Assembly (NCBI RefSeq): GCF_001269345.1 | Contig: NZ_CXOP01000002.1 | Span: 930,853 to 994,852 of the forward strand | Direction of reading: 5' to 3' | Length of the DNA stretch: 64,000 bases | From: Limnohabitans sp. 2KL-27 | Lineage (GTDB): Bacteria; Pseudomonadota; Gammaproteobacteria; Burkholderiales; Burkholderiaceae_C | In this document: positions 52,450-60,109 of the stretch, piece after piece | How positions within the stretch are numbered: the first letter of the stretch is position 1 | Layout of the letters: the number at the start of each line of letters is the position of its first letter | Notes under the pieces: generated by a model | Database searches by the model: none | Seen by the model: only the letters and a program-made list of their open reading frames with translations | Told to the model about the DNA's origin: nothing | Made by a program: the position numbers and the translations under genes

Positions 52450-54534
52450 ATGGCCTATCCAATTACACAGCCCAGTCCGGCAGAGCCAGCATCTGATTTC
52501 CTGGACCGCGACCTCAGTATTTTGTCGTTCAATGAACGCGTACTCGACTGGGCGCACCGCCCTGAAGTGCCCGTTCTTGAACGCTTGCGCTACCTGTGCA
52601 TCGTGTCATCCAACCTGGACGAGTTCTTCGAGGTCAGGGCCGAGCCGCATGTGATGGCCAGCTTGCAGGAGATCAAGACTGGCCAATACACCAACAACAG
52701 CTTGGTGGCCATTGCCGACAAAACCAACGCCATGGTGGCGCGGCAATACGCGCTGTACAACGATGATTTGCTGCCCACTTTGCAGCGCCATGGTTACCGC
52801 TTGCTGTCGCATGGCGAGCGCAATGCCGAGCAACGCCGCTGGGTACGCAGCTATTTCCAGCGCGAGGTGCAGCCCCTGCTGGTGCCCGTGGGTCTGGATC
52901 CCGCGCATCCTTTTCCGCAAGTGGCCAACAAGTCGCTCAACTTCATTGTTCAGTTGTCGGGCAAGGACGCCTTTGGCCGCGCCAATGAGATTGCCATCGT
53001 CAAAGTGCCGCGTGTGTTGCCACGCGTGATCCCACTGCCAGATCGGGTGTGTGAGGGAAGCAAGGCCTTTGTGCTCTTGTCGAGCGTGATCCGCGCCCAC
53101 CTGGTCGAGTTGTTTCCTGGTCGCGAAGTCGGACAGTTTTCGCAGTTCAGGGTCACGCGCCATTCGGAATTGGCCGTCGACGAAGACGAGATCGCTAATT
53201 TGCGCATGGCTCTGCGCCAAGGGCTGCAGCACCGAAACTATGGCCAAGCGGTTCGCCTGGAGGTCTCGTCCAACTGTGCGCCCCGTTTGGCTGAATTTTT
53301 GCGCAAAGAGTTTCGTCTGCCCGAAGCGTCCGTGTACCGGGTCAACGGCCCGGTGAATCTGGTTCGCCTGATGCAACTGATCGATCTGGTGCCCGCACCG
53401 GATTTGCTGTTTCCACCCTTCAAAGCCAGCTTTCCGGTGCAGTTGCCGCAGCACGGCTCGGTGTTCAACCGGCTCAAAGAAGGCGATGTGGTGATCCACC
53501 AACCCTTTGAAAGTTTCGATGGCGTCCTGGCCTTTTTGCGTGAAGCCGTGATGGACCCGAATGTGCTGGCCATCAAGCAAACCATTTACCGTGCTGGCAG
53601 CGACACCACCATGATGGATTTGTTGCGCGAGGCGGTGCGCCGGGGCAAAGAAGTCACGGCCGTTGTGGAACTGAAGGCGCGTTTTGACGAAGAGGCCAAC
53701 ATCAATTGGGCCGAGCAACTCGAATCGATTGGGGCCCAGGTGGTTTACGGCATCGTGGGCCTGAAGACACATGCCAAAATGCTGCTGGTCACACGACGCG
53801 AAGGCCGTGTGTTGCGCCGCTATGGCCATCTGTCCACCGGCAATTACAACCGCCGCACAGCCGCGCTGTACACCGACATCAGCTACCTCACGGCCAATGC
53901 CGAGATCACCGCCGACATGGACCAGTTGTTCGGCCATCTGGCCAGCCAAAGCCGCTTGCCCAAAATGAAGCGTTTGCTGGTCGCGCCTTTCAATTTGCAT
54001 GCCCAGATGCAGACCCTCATTGAGGCCGTGGGCAATGCGGCTGCCCGTGGGGCAACCGGGCGCATCGTCATCAAGATGAATGCCCTGACCGACCAGCCCC
54101 TGATGGAGGCCTTGTTGGAGGCAGGCAAAAAAGGTGCCAAGATCGATTTGATCGTTCGCGGGGCCTGCATGTTGCCCGCAGGGGTGTCTGGCTTGAGCGA
54201 CAACATCCGGGTGCGATCGGTGATTGGCCGTTTTCTGGAACACTCGCGGGTGTTTTACTTTTGCGCTGACCAAGATGAATCGCTGTACCTGTCGAGCGCC
54301 GATTGGATGAGCCGCAACATGACCCGCCGCATCGAGTTGGCCTGGCCCGTGACCGAGCCGTTGCTGCGCCAACGCATCATCGACGAATGCCTGATTGCCT
54401 ACCTGCACGACAGGCGCGACGCCTGGGACTTGGCGCCAGACGGTCAGTACCACCGAGTGGGCCTGACGTCGCCAGGGCCCGGTGCGCAGCAAGCGCTGAT
54501 GCAGCGCTACGACGCATCGCCCGAGAAGGAGTGA
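52450..54534 (+). CDS. ppk1: Polyphosphate kinase 1
   Basis: A 694-residue PPK1 that reversibly polymerises the gamma-phosphate of ATP into polyphosphate. The N-terminal domain begins FLDRDLSILSFNERVLDWAH, with VSSNLDEFFEVRAEP. The autophosphorylated histidine is His441 in GLKTHAKM (E. coli His435) and the second conserved histidine is His460 in RRYGHLSTGNYN, with the same 19-residue spacing as E. coli His435/His454. The C-terminal domains are complete. It is followed 5 bp later by sixA. A PHO-box promoter precedes it. Confidence 0.97.
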   Translation: MAYPITQPSPAEPASDFLDRDLSILSFNERVLDWAHRPEVPVLERLRYLCIVSSNLDEFFEVRAEPHVMASLQEIKTGQYTNNSLVAIADKTNAMVARQYALYNDDLLPTLQRHGYRLLSHGERNAEQRRWVRSYFQREVQPLLVPVGLDPAHPFPQVANKSLNFIVQLSGKDAFGRANEIAIVKVPRVLPRVIPLPDRVCEGSKAFVLLSSVIRAHLVELFPGREVGQFSQFRVTRHSELAVDEDEIANLRMALRQGLQHRNYGQAVRLEVSSNCAPRLAEFLRKEFRLPEASVYRVNGPVNLVRLMQLIDLVPAPDLLFPPFKASFPVQLPQHGSVFNRLKEGDVVIHQPFESFDGVLAFLREAVMDPNVLAIKQTIYRAGSDTTMMDLLREAVRRGKEVTAVVELKARFDEEANINWAEQLESIGAQVVYGIVGLKTHAKMLLVTRREGRVLRRYGHLSTGNYNRRTAALYTDISYLTANAEITADMDQLFGHLASQSRLPKMKRLLVAPFNLHAQMQTLIEAVGNAAARGATGRIVIKMNALTDQPLMEALLEAGKKGAKIDLIVRGACMLPAGVSGLSDNIRVRSVIGRFLEHSRVFYFCADQDESLYLSSADWMSRNMTRRIELAWPVTEPLLRQRIIDECLIAYLHDRRDAWDLAPDGQYHRVGLTSPGPGAQQALMQRYDASPEKE

Positions 54535-54539
54535 GCGCC

Positions 54540-55001
54540 ATGGATTTGATCGTGTGGCGACATGCCGAAGCCCATGAAGTCGAGCCGGGCGAGGACGACA
54601 TGCAAAGGGCCTTGACGCCACGTGGGCGCAAGCAGGCCGAGCGCATGGCCACCTGGCTTGACGCCCAGTTGCCACAAGGCACCCGCGTACTCAGCAGTCC
54701 GGCGGTGCGTGCCGAGCAGACCGTACGGGCCCTGGGCCGCAAATACAAAGTGCGCGATGCCCTGTCCCCCGGGGCCAGCGTGGCCGATCTGCTGGAAACT
54801 TCGGGCTGGCCCGAGGCGCGTTACCCGGTCTTGCTGGTGGGCCACCAACCGGCGTTGGGCGGCATGGTGTCGCAATTGCTGGGCATGCCCGAGGCCGTCT
54901 GTGCCATCCGCAAGGGCGCAGTGTGGTGGCTGCGCCACCGCATCCGCGAAGGCCAGCCGCAAAGTGTGCTGTTGGCGGTGACCTGCCCTGAACGTTTGTG
55001 A
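54540..55001 (+). CDS. sixA: Phosphohistidine phosphatase SixA
   Basis: A 153-residue histidine phosphatase of the phosphoglycerate-mutase-like fold. The catalytic histidine is His8 in IVWRHAEAHE; LSSPAVRAEQTVRALGR and LLVGHQPALGGMVSQLLG carry the other active-site residues. ATG 54540 is used; the open frame continues upstream within ppk1. The ppk1-sixA pair, separated by 5 bp, is common in Burkholderiales. SixA can dephosphorylate phosphohistidine in phosphotransfer proteins; a link to the PPK1 phosphohistidine is conceivable but untested. Confidence 0.9.
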   Translation: MDLIVWRHAEAHEVEPGEDDMQRALTPRGRKQAERMATWLDAQLPQGTRVLSSPAVRAEQTVRALGRKYKVRDALSPGASVADLLETSGWPEARYPVLLVGHQPALGGMVSQLLGMPEAVCAIRKGAVWWLRHRIREGQPQSVLLAVTCPERL

Positions 55002-55022
55002 GCGGCGTGTTGGGGAACGCTT

Positions 55023-55535
55023 TCAGTCTTTGACTGGGCGGCCAGTTTTGATGGTCGGCACGTCGGCCATGGCCTTTTTGAAAGCGGTGTCGGCCATACC
55101 TGCCAATGCCCTGAGGCCAGCACGGATCAGCTCGCTTTTCTTGACTTCGACACCCAAGGCCATGGCGCGTTTTTTCATCTCGGTGATTTGCAGCAGCTCT
55201 GTCTTGGGCAAGGTGAAGCTGTCGCGAACGACTTTGACTTTTTTCTCCTTGTTGGCCTTGGTGGCTGGGGTTGAACTTGGATTGCTCAAGGTCAGGGGAC
55301 GGGCTGTTTTGGCTTGAGTGGCCTTGGCTTTGGCGGGCTCAGTGGCTTGCTTGGCGGTTGGCTTTGCAGCTTGGACGGGTTTGCGTTTTGGCGCTTGAGC
55401 GCTTTTCACGGCTCGGGATGAAGCGGAATTTTTTGGCGCAGTGGCAGGTGTTGTTTTTGTGGCGCTTTTCTTGGCAGTAGCTTGGCCGCTGGCGATTTTT
55501 TTGCGCGGTTTGGCAGGTGTTGACGTGGTGTTCAT
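55023..55535 (-). CDS. Lysine-rich H1-like protein with C-terminal ribbon-helix-helix domain
   Basis: A 170-residue basic protein. Residues 1 to ~95 are a low-complexity tail rich in Lys, Ala, Thr and Pro, resembling histone H1-like and AlgP-type tails. From about 100 it has a ribbon-helix-helix-like domain: strand VRDSFTLPK, helix ELLQITEMKKRAMALG, helix KKSELIRAGLRALAG. It sits between sixA (convergent) and ppx (same strand, upstream), so a role with DNA and possibly polyphosphate is suggested, since lysine-rich tails bind polyphosphate. A 25-bp palindrome lies in its promoter. No family name is assigned. Confidence 0.7.
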   Translation of the reverse strand: MNTTSTPAKPRKKIASGQATAKKSATKTTPATAPKNSASSRAVKSAQAPKRKPVQAAKPTAKQATEPAKAKATQAKTARPLTLSNPSSTPATKANKEKKVKVVRDSFTLPKTELLQITEMKKRAMALGVEVKKSELIRAGLRALAGMADTAFKKAMADVPTIKTGRPVKD

Positions 55536-55556
55536 GGTGGATCGATTTTGGAAAAT

Positions 55557-55581
55557 AACGGAATATACAGTTTATACCGTT
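55557..55581. promoter_or_regulatory. 25-bp near-perfect palindrome, autoregulatory operator candidate
   Basis: Half site AACGGAATATAC on the left and GTTTATACCGTT on the right around a central A; 20 of 24 outer positions are symmetrical. It starts 22 bp upstream of the H1-like/RHH gene and overlaps its likely -10 (TATAAA on the minus strand). RHH proteins typically bind such dyads, so autorepression is plausible. Confidence 0.65.
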
Positions 55582-55623
55582 GATTTCCAGCGAGCAAGTT
55601 TTGCCCTCAACCCTTGGTGTGGT

Positions 55624-57126
55624 TCAGTTTGTCGAAACCTGTAAAACCCATTCGGTCTTTTGCCAAGCACTTTTCTCTTCACGCAGCAAATGCGCCGACT
55701 GTGGCCAGAGTTCGGCCCAAGCGGCGTCCAATTGAAGGTTGGCCGTCCGGCGATCTGTGTCGAATTGAATGTGCAAGCCTGACAAATCTGGGTCGCGCCG
55801 GGCATGGCACAAGATGACCGCCAGTCGCAACGCCATGAGTTGCTGCACGAATCGGAGGTCTTCCAATTCGGTTTCAAGTTTGCGCAGCTTACCCCGGTGG
55901 CCCAGCACCAATTGGCTCAAGCGGTGCAACTCGTCCAGGGTGAAACCGGGCAGATCGGTGTTGTCCAGAATATAGGCACCGTGCTTGTGGTAATCGCTGT
56001 GCGAGATGCGCATGCCGGTTTCGTGCAGTTGGCATGCCCAGTGCAGTTTTTGCAAATGGCGTTGGCGCTCGTTTTGCGGGACATCAGTCCCCGATGTGAG
56101 CATGGCTTGCAACAGACCTTGGGCTGTCCGAGAGACCCGTTCGGCTTGCTGCCCATCGGTGCCAAAGCGTTGAGCCAGCCAGTCCACCATGGACGAGCGG
56201 ACATCCTGGGGGCTTTCGCGGTCGATCAGGTCGTACAGAGCGCCATGGCGCAGTGCGCCTTGCGCAGCATGCATCTCATCGATTTGCAACAAATCAAACA
56301 CCGCTTGCAGAACCGCCAGTCCACCCCCAATGACGGGCTTGCGTTCTTCCTTGACACCCTCCAAGCGCAGGTTGTCCAGTTTTTGGGCTTTGAGCAGCCG
56401 TTCTTTGAGCCAAGCGAGTCCGTCTCGTGTGATGCGCCCCTCGGGCCAGCCGGCCTGAGCCAGCACCTCAGCCACCGCACCCACCGTACCCGAGGATCCG
56501 TAGCACTTGTCCCAGTGCTGGCGGTTGAACAAAATGGGCGCTTCGTCTAGAACCGCCATGGCCCCAATTTCAGCCGATTTGAAGGCTTGAGGGGTCCACA
56601 GGCCATCGGGGAAATACTTCATCGACCAACCCACGCTGCCCACGCGGTAAGACTCGAGGGTGTTGGCTGTTTCGTATTGCCCCAAAATCATTTCGGTCGA
56701 ACGCCCACCGATGTCCACCACCAAGCGACGCTCATTCGATTGCGGCAGCAGGTGCGACACACCCAGGTAAATCAAGCGGGCTTCTTCGCGTCCTGCGATC
56801 ACTTCGATCGGAAAGCCCAAAATTCGCTTGGCTTTGGCCATGAAAACATCGCGGTTTCGGGCCTCCCGCAAAGTTTGGGTCGCCACGGCGCGCACTTGGC
56901 TGGGTTTGAAGCCTGCAATGCGTTCACCAAATCGGGCCAGGCAGTCCCAGCCCCTTGTCATGGCCTCATCGCTCAAGTTGCGCTCGGCATCGAGCCCATT
57001 GCCCTGGCGTACGGTTTCCTTGATGTATTCCACGCGCCGCAGCTGGCCGGCATCCATCTGACCGATTTCGAGGCGAAAACTGTTAGAGCCCAGATCGATG
57101 GCAGCGTACAGGGACTTGTTGTGCAT
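55624..57126 (-). CDS. ppx: Exopolyphosphatase (Ppx/GppA)
   Basis: A 500-residue Ppx/GppA phosphatase that releases phosphate from the ends of polyphosphate or converts pppGpp to ppGpp. The N-terminal ASKHA domain begins YAAIDLGSNSFRLEIGQ, with VDIGGRSTEMILGQY and the catalytic-region IAGREEARLIYLGVSHLL; the C-terminal domain is HD-like (MRISHSDYHKHGAYILDN). ATG 57126 is preferred over the longer frame to 57246. It is arranged around the ppk1-sixA pair, so synthesis and degradation genes are adjacent but on opposite strands. Confidence 0.93.
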   Translation of the reverse strand: MHNKSLYAAIDLGSNSFRLEIGQMDAGQLRRVEYIKETVRQGNGLDAERNLSDEAMTRGWDCLARFGERIAGFKPSQVRAVATQTLREARNRDVFMAKAKRILGFPIEVIAGREEARLIYLGVSHLLPQSNERRLVVDIGGRSTEMILGQYETANTLESYRVGSVGWSMKYFPDGLWTPQAFKSAEIGAMAVLDEAPILFNRQHWDKCYGSSGTVGAVAEVLAQAGWPEGRITRDGLAWLKERLLKAQKLDNLRLEGVKEERKPVIGGGLAVLQAVFDLLQIDEMHAAQGALRHGALYDLIDRESPQDVRSSMVDWLAQRFGTDGQQAERVSRTAQGLLQAMLTSGTDVPQNERQRHLQKLHWACQLHETGMRISHSDYHKHGAYILDNTDLPGFTLDELHRLSQLVLGHRGKLRKLETELEDLRFVQQLMALRLAVILCHARRDPDLSGLHIQFDTDRRTANLQLDAAWAELWPQSAHLLREEKSAWQKTEWVLQVSTN

Positions 57127-57167
57127 GGCGTGGTGGGTGTGGAGCGAGCGAGCAAAGTGCAGATTAT

Positions 57168-57185
57168 GTGACCGAATTGTGAAAT
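57168..57185 (-). promoter_or_regulatory. Weak PHO-box-like site upstream of ppx
   Basis: Read on the minus strand: ATTTCAC-aatt-CGGTCAC, 11-bp period, with CATAAT immediately following. The first half site is poor. A normal sigma-70 promoter (TTGATT, 16 bp, TAATCT) fits the same bases, so PhoB control here is uncertain. Confidence 0.35.
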
Positions 57186-57234
57186 CAAGATGACATGACA
57201 CACCGCAGTCCATGGGCACATAGCCCTCAGCGGG

Positions 57235-57255
57235 ACCTCGGGTCAAGCTCGGAGT
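57235..57255. repeat. Palindromic repeat copy 2, supplies the stop of arsR
   Basis: Diverged copy of the 7918-7938 palindrome (16 of 21 bases identical). On the minus strand it encodes Ser-Leu-Arg-Ala-stop, the last residues of ArsR, in the same reading register as the AtuA-like tail at copy 1. Confidence 0.55.
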
Positions 57256-57641
57256 GACCCCAGGCTGGCCGAGTGCGGTTTGGCCATGTCAGCCTGCGCG
57301 CACATCACAGTGAGCGTTTTGCCACAGGGCACACCTTGGCAGCAGTGCGCGGTCAAAAAGTCCATCAGGCTTTGCATGGCGCCCAAGTCGGCGCGGTAGC
57401 GCAAAAACCGCCCTTCGCGTTGCACACGCACCAGGCCTGCATGGTGCAGTTCCTTGAGGTGAAATGACAGCGTGTTGGCTGGAATGTCCAGCGCCGCAGA
57501 CAACTGTCCGGGCTGAATGCCCTCGGGGCCAGTGCCCACAATCGCGCGAAACACCTTCAGGCGAGAGCTTTGCGCCAAAGCGGACAAGGCCTGGACGGCC
57601 ACGTCCTCGTCCATCGCGCTCAATAGTGACAGGGTGTTCAT
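57243..57641 (-). CDS. arsR: ArsR family metalloregulator
   Basis: A 132-residue ArsR/SmtB-type repressor. The winged helix has ALAQSSRLKVFRAIVGTGPE, SAALDIPANTLSFHLKELHH and the wing VQREGRFLRYRAD. A cysteine-rich C-terminus (HCCQGVPCGK, VMC) is a plausible arsenite site, in a different place from the classical ELCVCD motif. It is the last gene of gapdh-arsJ-arsR and overlaps arsJ by ATGA. Its final residues are encoded by a palindromic repeat. Confidence 0.85.
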   Translation of the reverse strand: MNTLSLLSAMDEDVAVQALSALAQSSRLKVFRAIVGTGPEGIQPGQLSAALDIPANTLSFHLKELHHAGLVRVQREGRFLRYRADLGAMQSLMDFLTAHCCQGVPCGKTLTVMCAQADMAKPHSASLGSLRA

Positions 57642-58888
57642 GGCGTGTTCTCAGTCGATGGGGTGTGGGTCAGCAAGCCCAAAGGCAGTCGCAGTGTGGC
57701 CAGCCAGCACAGCAGGAGCATCAGCGCCGAGCCCAAGAGTGCGTACAGCAAGCCGCCCCATTGGTAGAGCAAGCCTGAGAGCAGCGTGCCTGTAAAGCGT
57801 CCCAGCGCATTGGCCGCGTAATAAAAGCCCACGTCTTCGGCCGCTTTTTCTGATCCTGCATAGGCCAGTATCAAATAGCTGTGCACCGAAGAGTTGATGG
57901 CAAAAGCAAAGCCGAACAGACTCAGTCCGCCCACCACCCACCACTGCAGCTGGGGCGCTTGCCAATACATGGCCGCGGCGATGCCCAGCGGAATGAGGGT
58001 CAGCACCGCCGACCAGGCCCGGGCTGCGGGCACTTCGCGGCTCAGGCCATCGGCGCTTCGGCGCACCAGTTGCGGGGCCAAGGCCTGCACCAGGCCGTAG
58101 CCAATCGTCCAGGCTGCCAAAAAGCCGCCCACCATGGTGAAGGTCCAGCCCACCGAGTACAAAAACACCGGCACACCCACCACAAACCACACGTCACGCG
58201 CGCCAAACAGAGCCACGCGGGCGGCGGCCAGTGCGTTGATGCCCGGGTTTTTGGCAAACAGTTCTTTGGCCGAGCCCGAAGGCTTGCTCTTGCCCATCAT
58301 GGGCGGCAAGCTGCTCACCACGCCCACCAGCACCAAGGCCAAAAGGCCCGACATGGCCCACAGCGAGCCTTGAAAGCCCAGCGTCTCTAAGAGCAAACCG
58401 CCCAGAAAAAAGCCAAAGCCTTTCATGGCGTTTTTGCTGCCCGTGAACCAGGCCACCCACTTGAAGAGCTGGCCATTGCCCGTGTCTTTGGCCTGTGCCT
58501 GCGTGATCTTGATGGCCGATTTGCTGGCGGTTTTGGTCAGGTCTTTGGCCACCCCGCACACGCCTTGGGCCAGCACCACCCAGGCCACCGATATGGCCGC
58601 TGTCCAATCCGGCTGCAGGGCCGAGAGCAAACCAAAGCCGATGATTTGCGTGACCAGGCCCACGGTGAGCATGCGGGCAATGCCAAAGCGCGTGGCCAAC
58701 CAGCCGCCAATCAGGTTGGCCAACACGCCCGCGCCTTCATACAGCAAGAACAAAAAGGCCAGCGTGAACGGTGAATACCCCAGCTTGTAAAAGTGCAAGA
58801 GCACCAACATGCGCAAAGCGCCATCGGTCAAAGTGAAGCCCCAATACGCCGCGGTGACGATGCCGTAATGGCGTTCAGCAGCGTTCAT
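57638..58888 (-). CDS. arsJ: Organoarsenical efflux transporter ArsJ (MFS)
   Basis: A 416-residue major facilitator protein with 12 predicted spans. The start MNAAERHYGIVTAAYWGFTL and the segments TDGALRMLVLLHFYKLGY, FLLYEGAGVLANLIGGWLAT, VVLAQGVCGVAKDLTKTASK and SKNAMKGFGFFLGGLLLETL are typical of ArsJ. It exports 1-arseno-3-phosphoglycerate, which the neighbouring GAPDH forms from arsenate, and so detoxifies arsenate. ATG 58888 is 1 bp after the GAPDH stop; an upstream start at 58903 is possible. Confidence 0.9.
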   Translation of the reverse strand: MNAAERHYGIVTAAYWGFTLTDGALRMLVLLHFYKLGYSPFTLAFLFLLYEGAGVLANLIGGWLATRFGIARMLTVGLVTQIIGFGLLSALQPDWTAAISVAWVVLAQGVCGVAKDLTKTASKSAIKITQAQAKDTGNGQLFKWVAWFTGSKNAMKGFGFFLGGLLLETLGFQGSLWAMSGLLALVLVGVVSSLPPMMGKSKPSGSAKELFAKNPGINALAAARVALFGARDVWFVVGVPVFLYSVGWTFTMVGGFLAAWTIGYGLVQALAPQLVRRSADGLSREVPAARAWSAVLTLIPLGIAAAMYWQAPQLQWWVVGGLSLFGFAFAINSSVHSYLILAYAGSEKAAEDVGFYYAANALGRFTGTLLSGLLYQWGGLLYALLGSALMLLLCWLATLRLPLGLLTHTPSTENTP

Positions 58889-58889
58889 C

Positions 58890-59933
58890 TCAGATGCCCA
58901 CATCGTTCATGTGGCAAGCCAGGTCGACCATGCGGCAGGCGTAGCCCATCTCGTTGTCGTACCAAGCGTAGATTTTCAGCAGCGTGCCATCGGTCACCAG
59001 GGTGGACAGGGCGTCCACGATGGCGCTGCGCGTGTCGCGGGCGTAATCCACGCTGACCAGCGGGCGGGGCTCGTACCCCAAGATACCCGCCAATGGGCCT
59101 TGGGCCGCAGCGGCAAACAAGGCGTTGACTTCTTCGGCGCTTGTCTCGCGCTTCATCTCGAACACGCAGTCGGTGAGCGACGCGTTGAGCACGGGCGCAC
59201 GCACGGCGTGGCCGTTGAGCTTGCCTTTGAGCTCGGGGTAAATCAAAGCAATGGCCGTGGCGCTGCCGGTGGTGGTGGGGGCCAGGCTCATCATGGCGCT
59301 GCGGGCGCGTCGCAGGTCCTTGTGGGGGGCGTCCACCACCAAGTTGGTGTTGGTCGGGTCGTGGATGGTGGTGATTTGGCCGTGTCGGATGCCAATGGCT
59401 TCGTGCACCACTTTCACCACCGGGGCCAGGCAGTTGGTGGTGCAAGACGCGGCCGTGACGATGCGGTCTTTGGCGGGGTTGTACAGCGTGTGGTTGATGC
59501 CGACCACGATGTTCAGCACATCGCCCACCTTGATGGGTGCAGCCACGATCACGCGCTTGGCTCCCCGGTCCAAGTGACCCTGAATGGTTTCGGGCGTCAA
59601 AAACTTGCCGGTGCACTCCAGCACCACATCCACACCCAGGTCGCCCCAAGGGATGTCGGCCGGGTTGGCGTGGGACGAAAAGCCCAAAGTGCGCTCGCCG
59701 ATGCGGATCTGGCGGTCGCCTTGCGCCTCGATGTGTTCGCGCCACTTGCCTTGCACGCTGTCAAAGGCCAGCAAATGCGCCGTGGCTGCTGCGCCGCCCT
59801 TGAGCTCGTTCAGGTGCACCACCTCCAGGCGGTTGCCTGCGCGGGGGTCGTCTGACTGGCGCTCGGCACCGCCCATGGCCGCACGCAAGGCCAAACGGCC
59901 AATGCGGCCCATTCCATTGATGCCAACTTTCAT
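58890..59933 (-). CDS. ArsJ-associated glyceraldehyde-3-phosphate dehydrogenase
   Basis: A 347-residue GAPDH. The NAD region begins [18 protein letters not shown], the active site is [11 protein letters not shown] with Cys164, and the C-terminal [15 protein letters not shown] is intact. With arsenate in place of phosphate it makes unstable 1-arseno-3-phosphoglycerate, which ArsJ exports. It differs from a housekeeping GAPDH by context and sequence style ([15 protein letters not shown]). It is first in gapdh-arsJ-arsR and has a strong PHO-box-like site upstream. Confidence 0.92.
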   Translation of the reverse strand: MKVGINGMGRIGRLALRAAMGGAERQSDDPRAGNRLEVVHLNELKGGAAATAHLLAFDSVQGKWREHIEAQGDRQIRIGERTLGFSSHANPADIPWGDLGVDVVLECTGKFLTPETIQGHLDRGAKRVIVAAPIKVGDVLNIVVGINHTLYNPAKDRIVTAASCTTNCLAPVVKVVHEAIGIRHGQITTIHDPTNTNLVVDAPHKDLRRARSAMMSLAPTTTGSATAIALIYPELKGKLNGHAVRAPVLNASLTDCVFEMKRETSAEEVNALFAAAAQGPLAGILGYEPRPLVSVDYARDTRSAIVDALSTLVTDGTLLKIYAWYDNEMGYACRMVDLACHMNDVGI

Positions 59934-59972
59934 GGTTTATCTTTCGATGGTTCTGGAAATGTCAATTCATGA

Positions 59973-60006
59973 ACTTTGCCATGTGGTGATGACGGTTTGA
60001 TGACAA
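59973..60006 (-). promoter_or_regulatory. PHO-box-like promoter of the gapdh-arsJ-arsR operon
   Basis: On the minus strand: TTGTCAT-caaa-CCGTCAT (60006-59989), then exactly 10 bp, then CAAAGT (59978-59973), giving a transcript start about 33 bp before the GAPDH ATG. It is the best match to the PhoB consensus in the window. Confidence 0.7.
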
Positions 60007-60052
60007 AGGCTTCGCCCTTCAAGCCAATGATTGACTTGAAAACTTCAAAAAA

Positions 60053-60086
60053 GCCCCATCAAACTGTCACAACTGCGCATTCAAAT
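60053..60086 (+). promoter_or_regulatory. PHO-box-like promoter of phoX
   Basis: GCCCCAT-caaa-CTGTCAC (60053-60070), then exactly 10 bp, then TCAAAT (60081-60086). The second half site is a perfect match; the first is weak. It lies 40 bp upstream of the phoX ATG and 46 bp from the divergent arsenate operon box. Confidence 0.6.
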
Positions 60087-60109
60087 GGCCGTTTTAACAG
60101 GAGTCATCC

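Noticed and set aside
58890..59933. Housekeeping glycolytic GAPDH
   Set aside because: It lies 1 bp from arsJ and is followed by arsR, with no glycolytic genes nearby, so the ArsJ-associated type is more likely.
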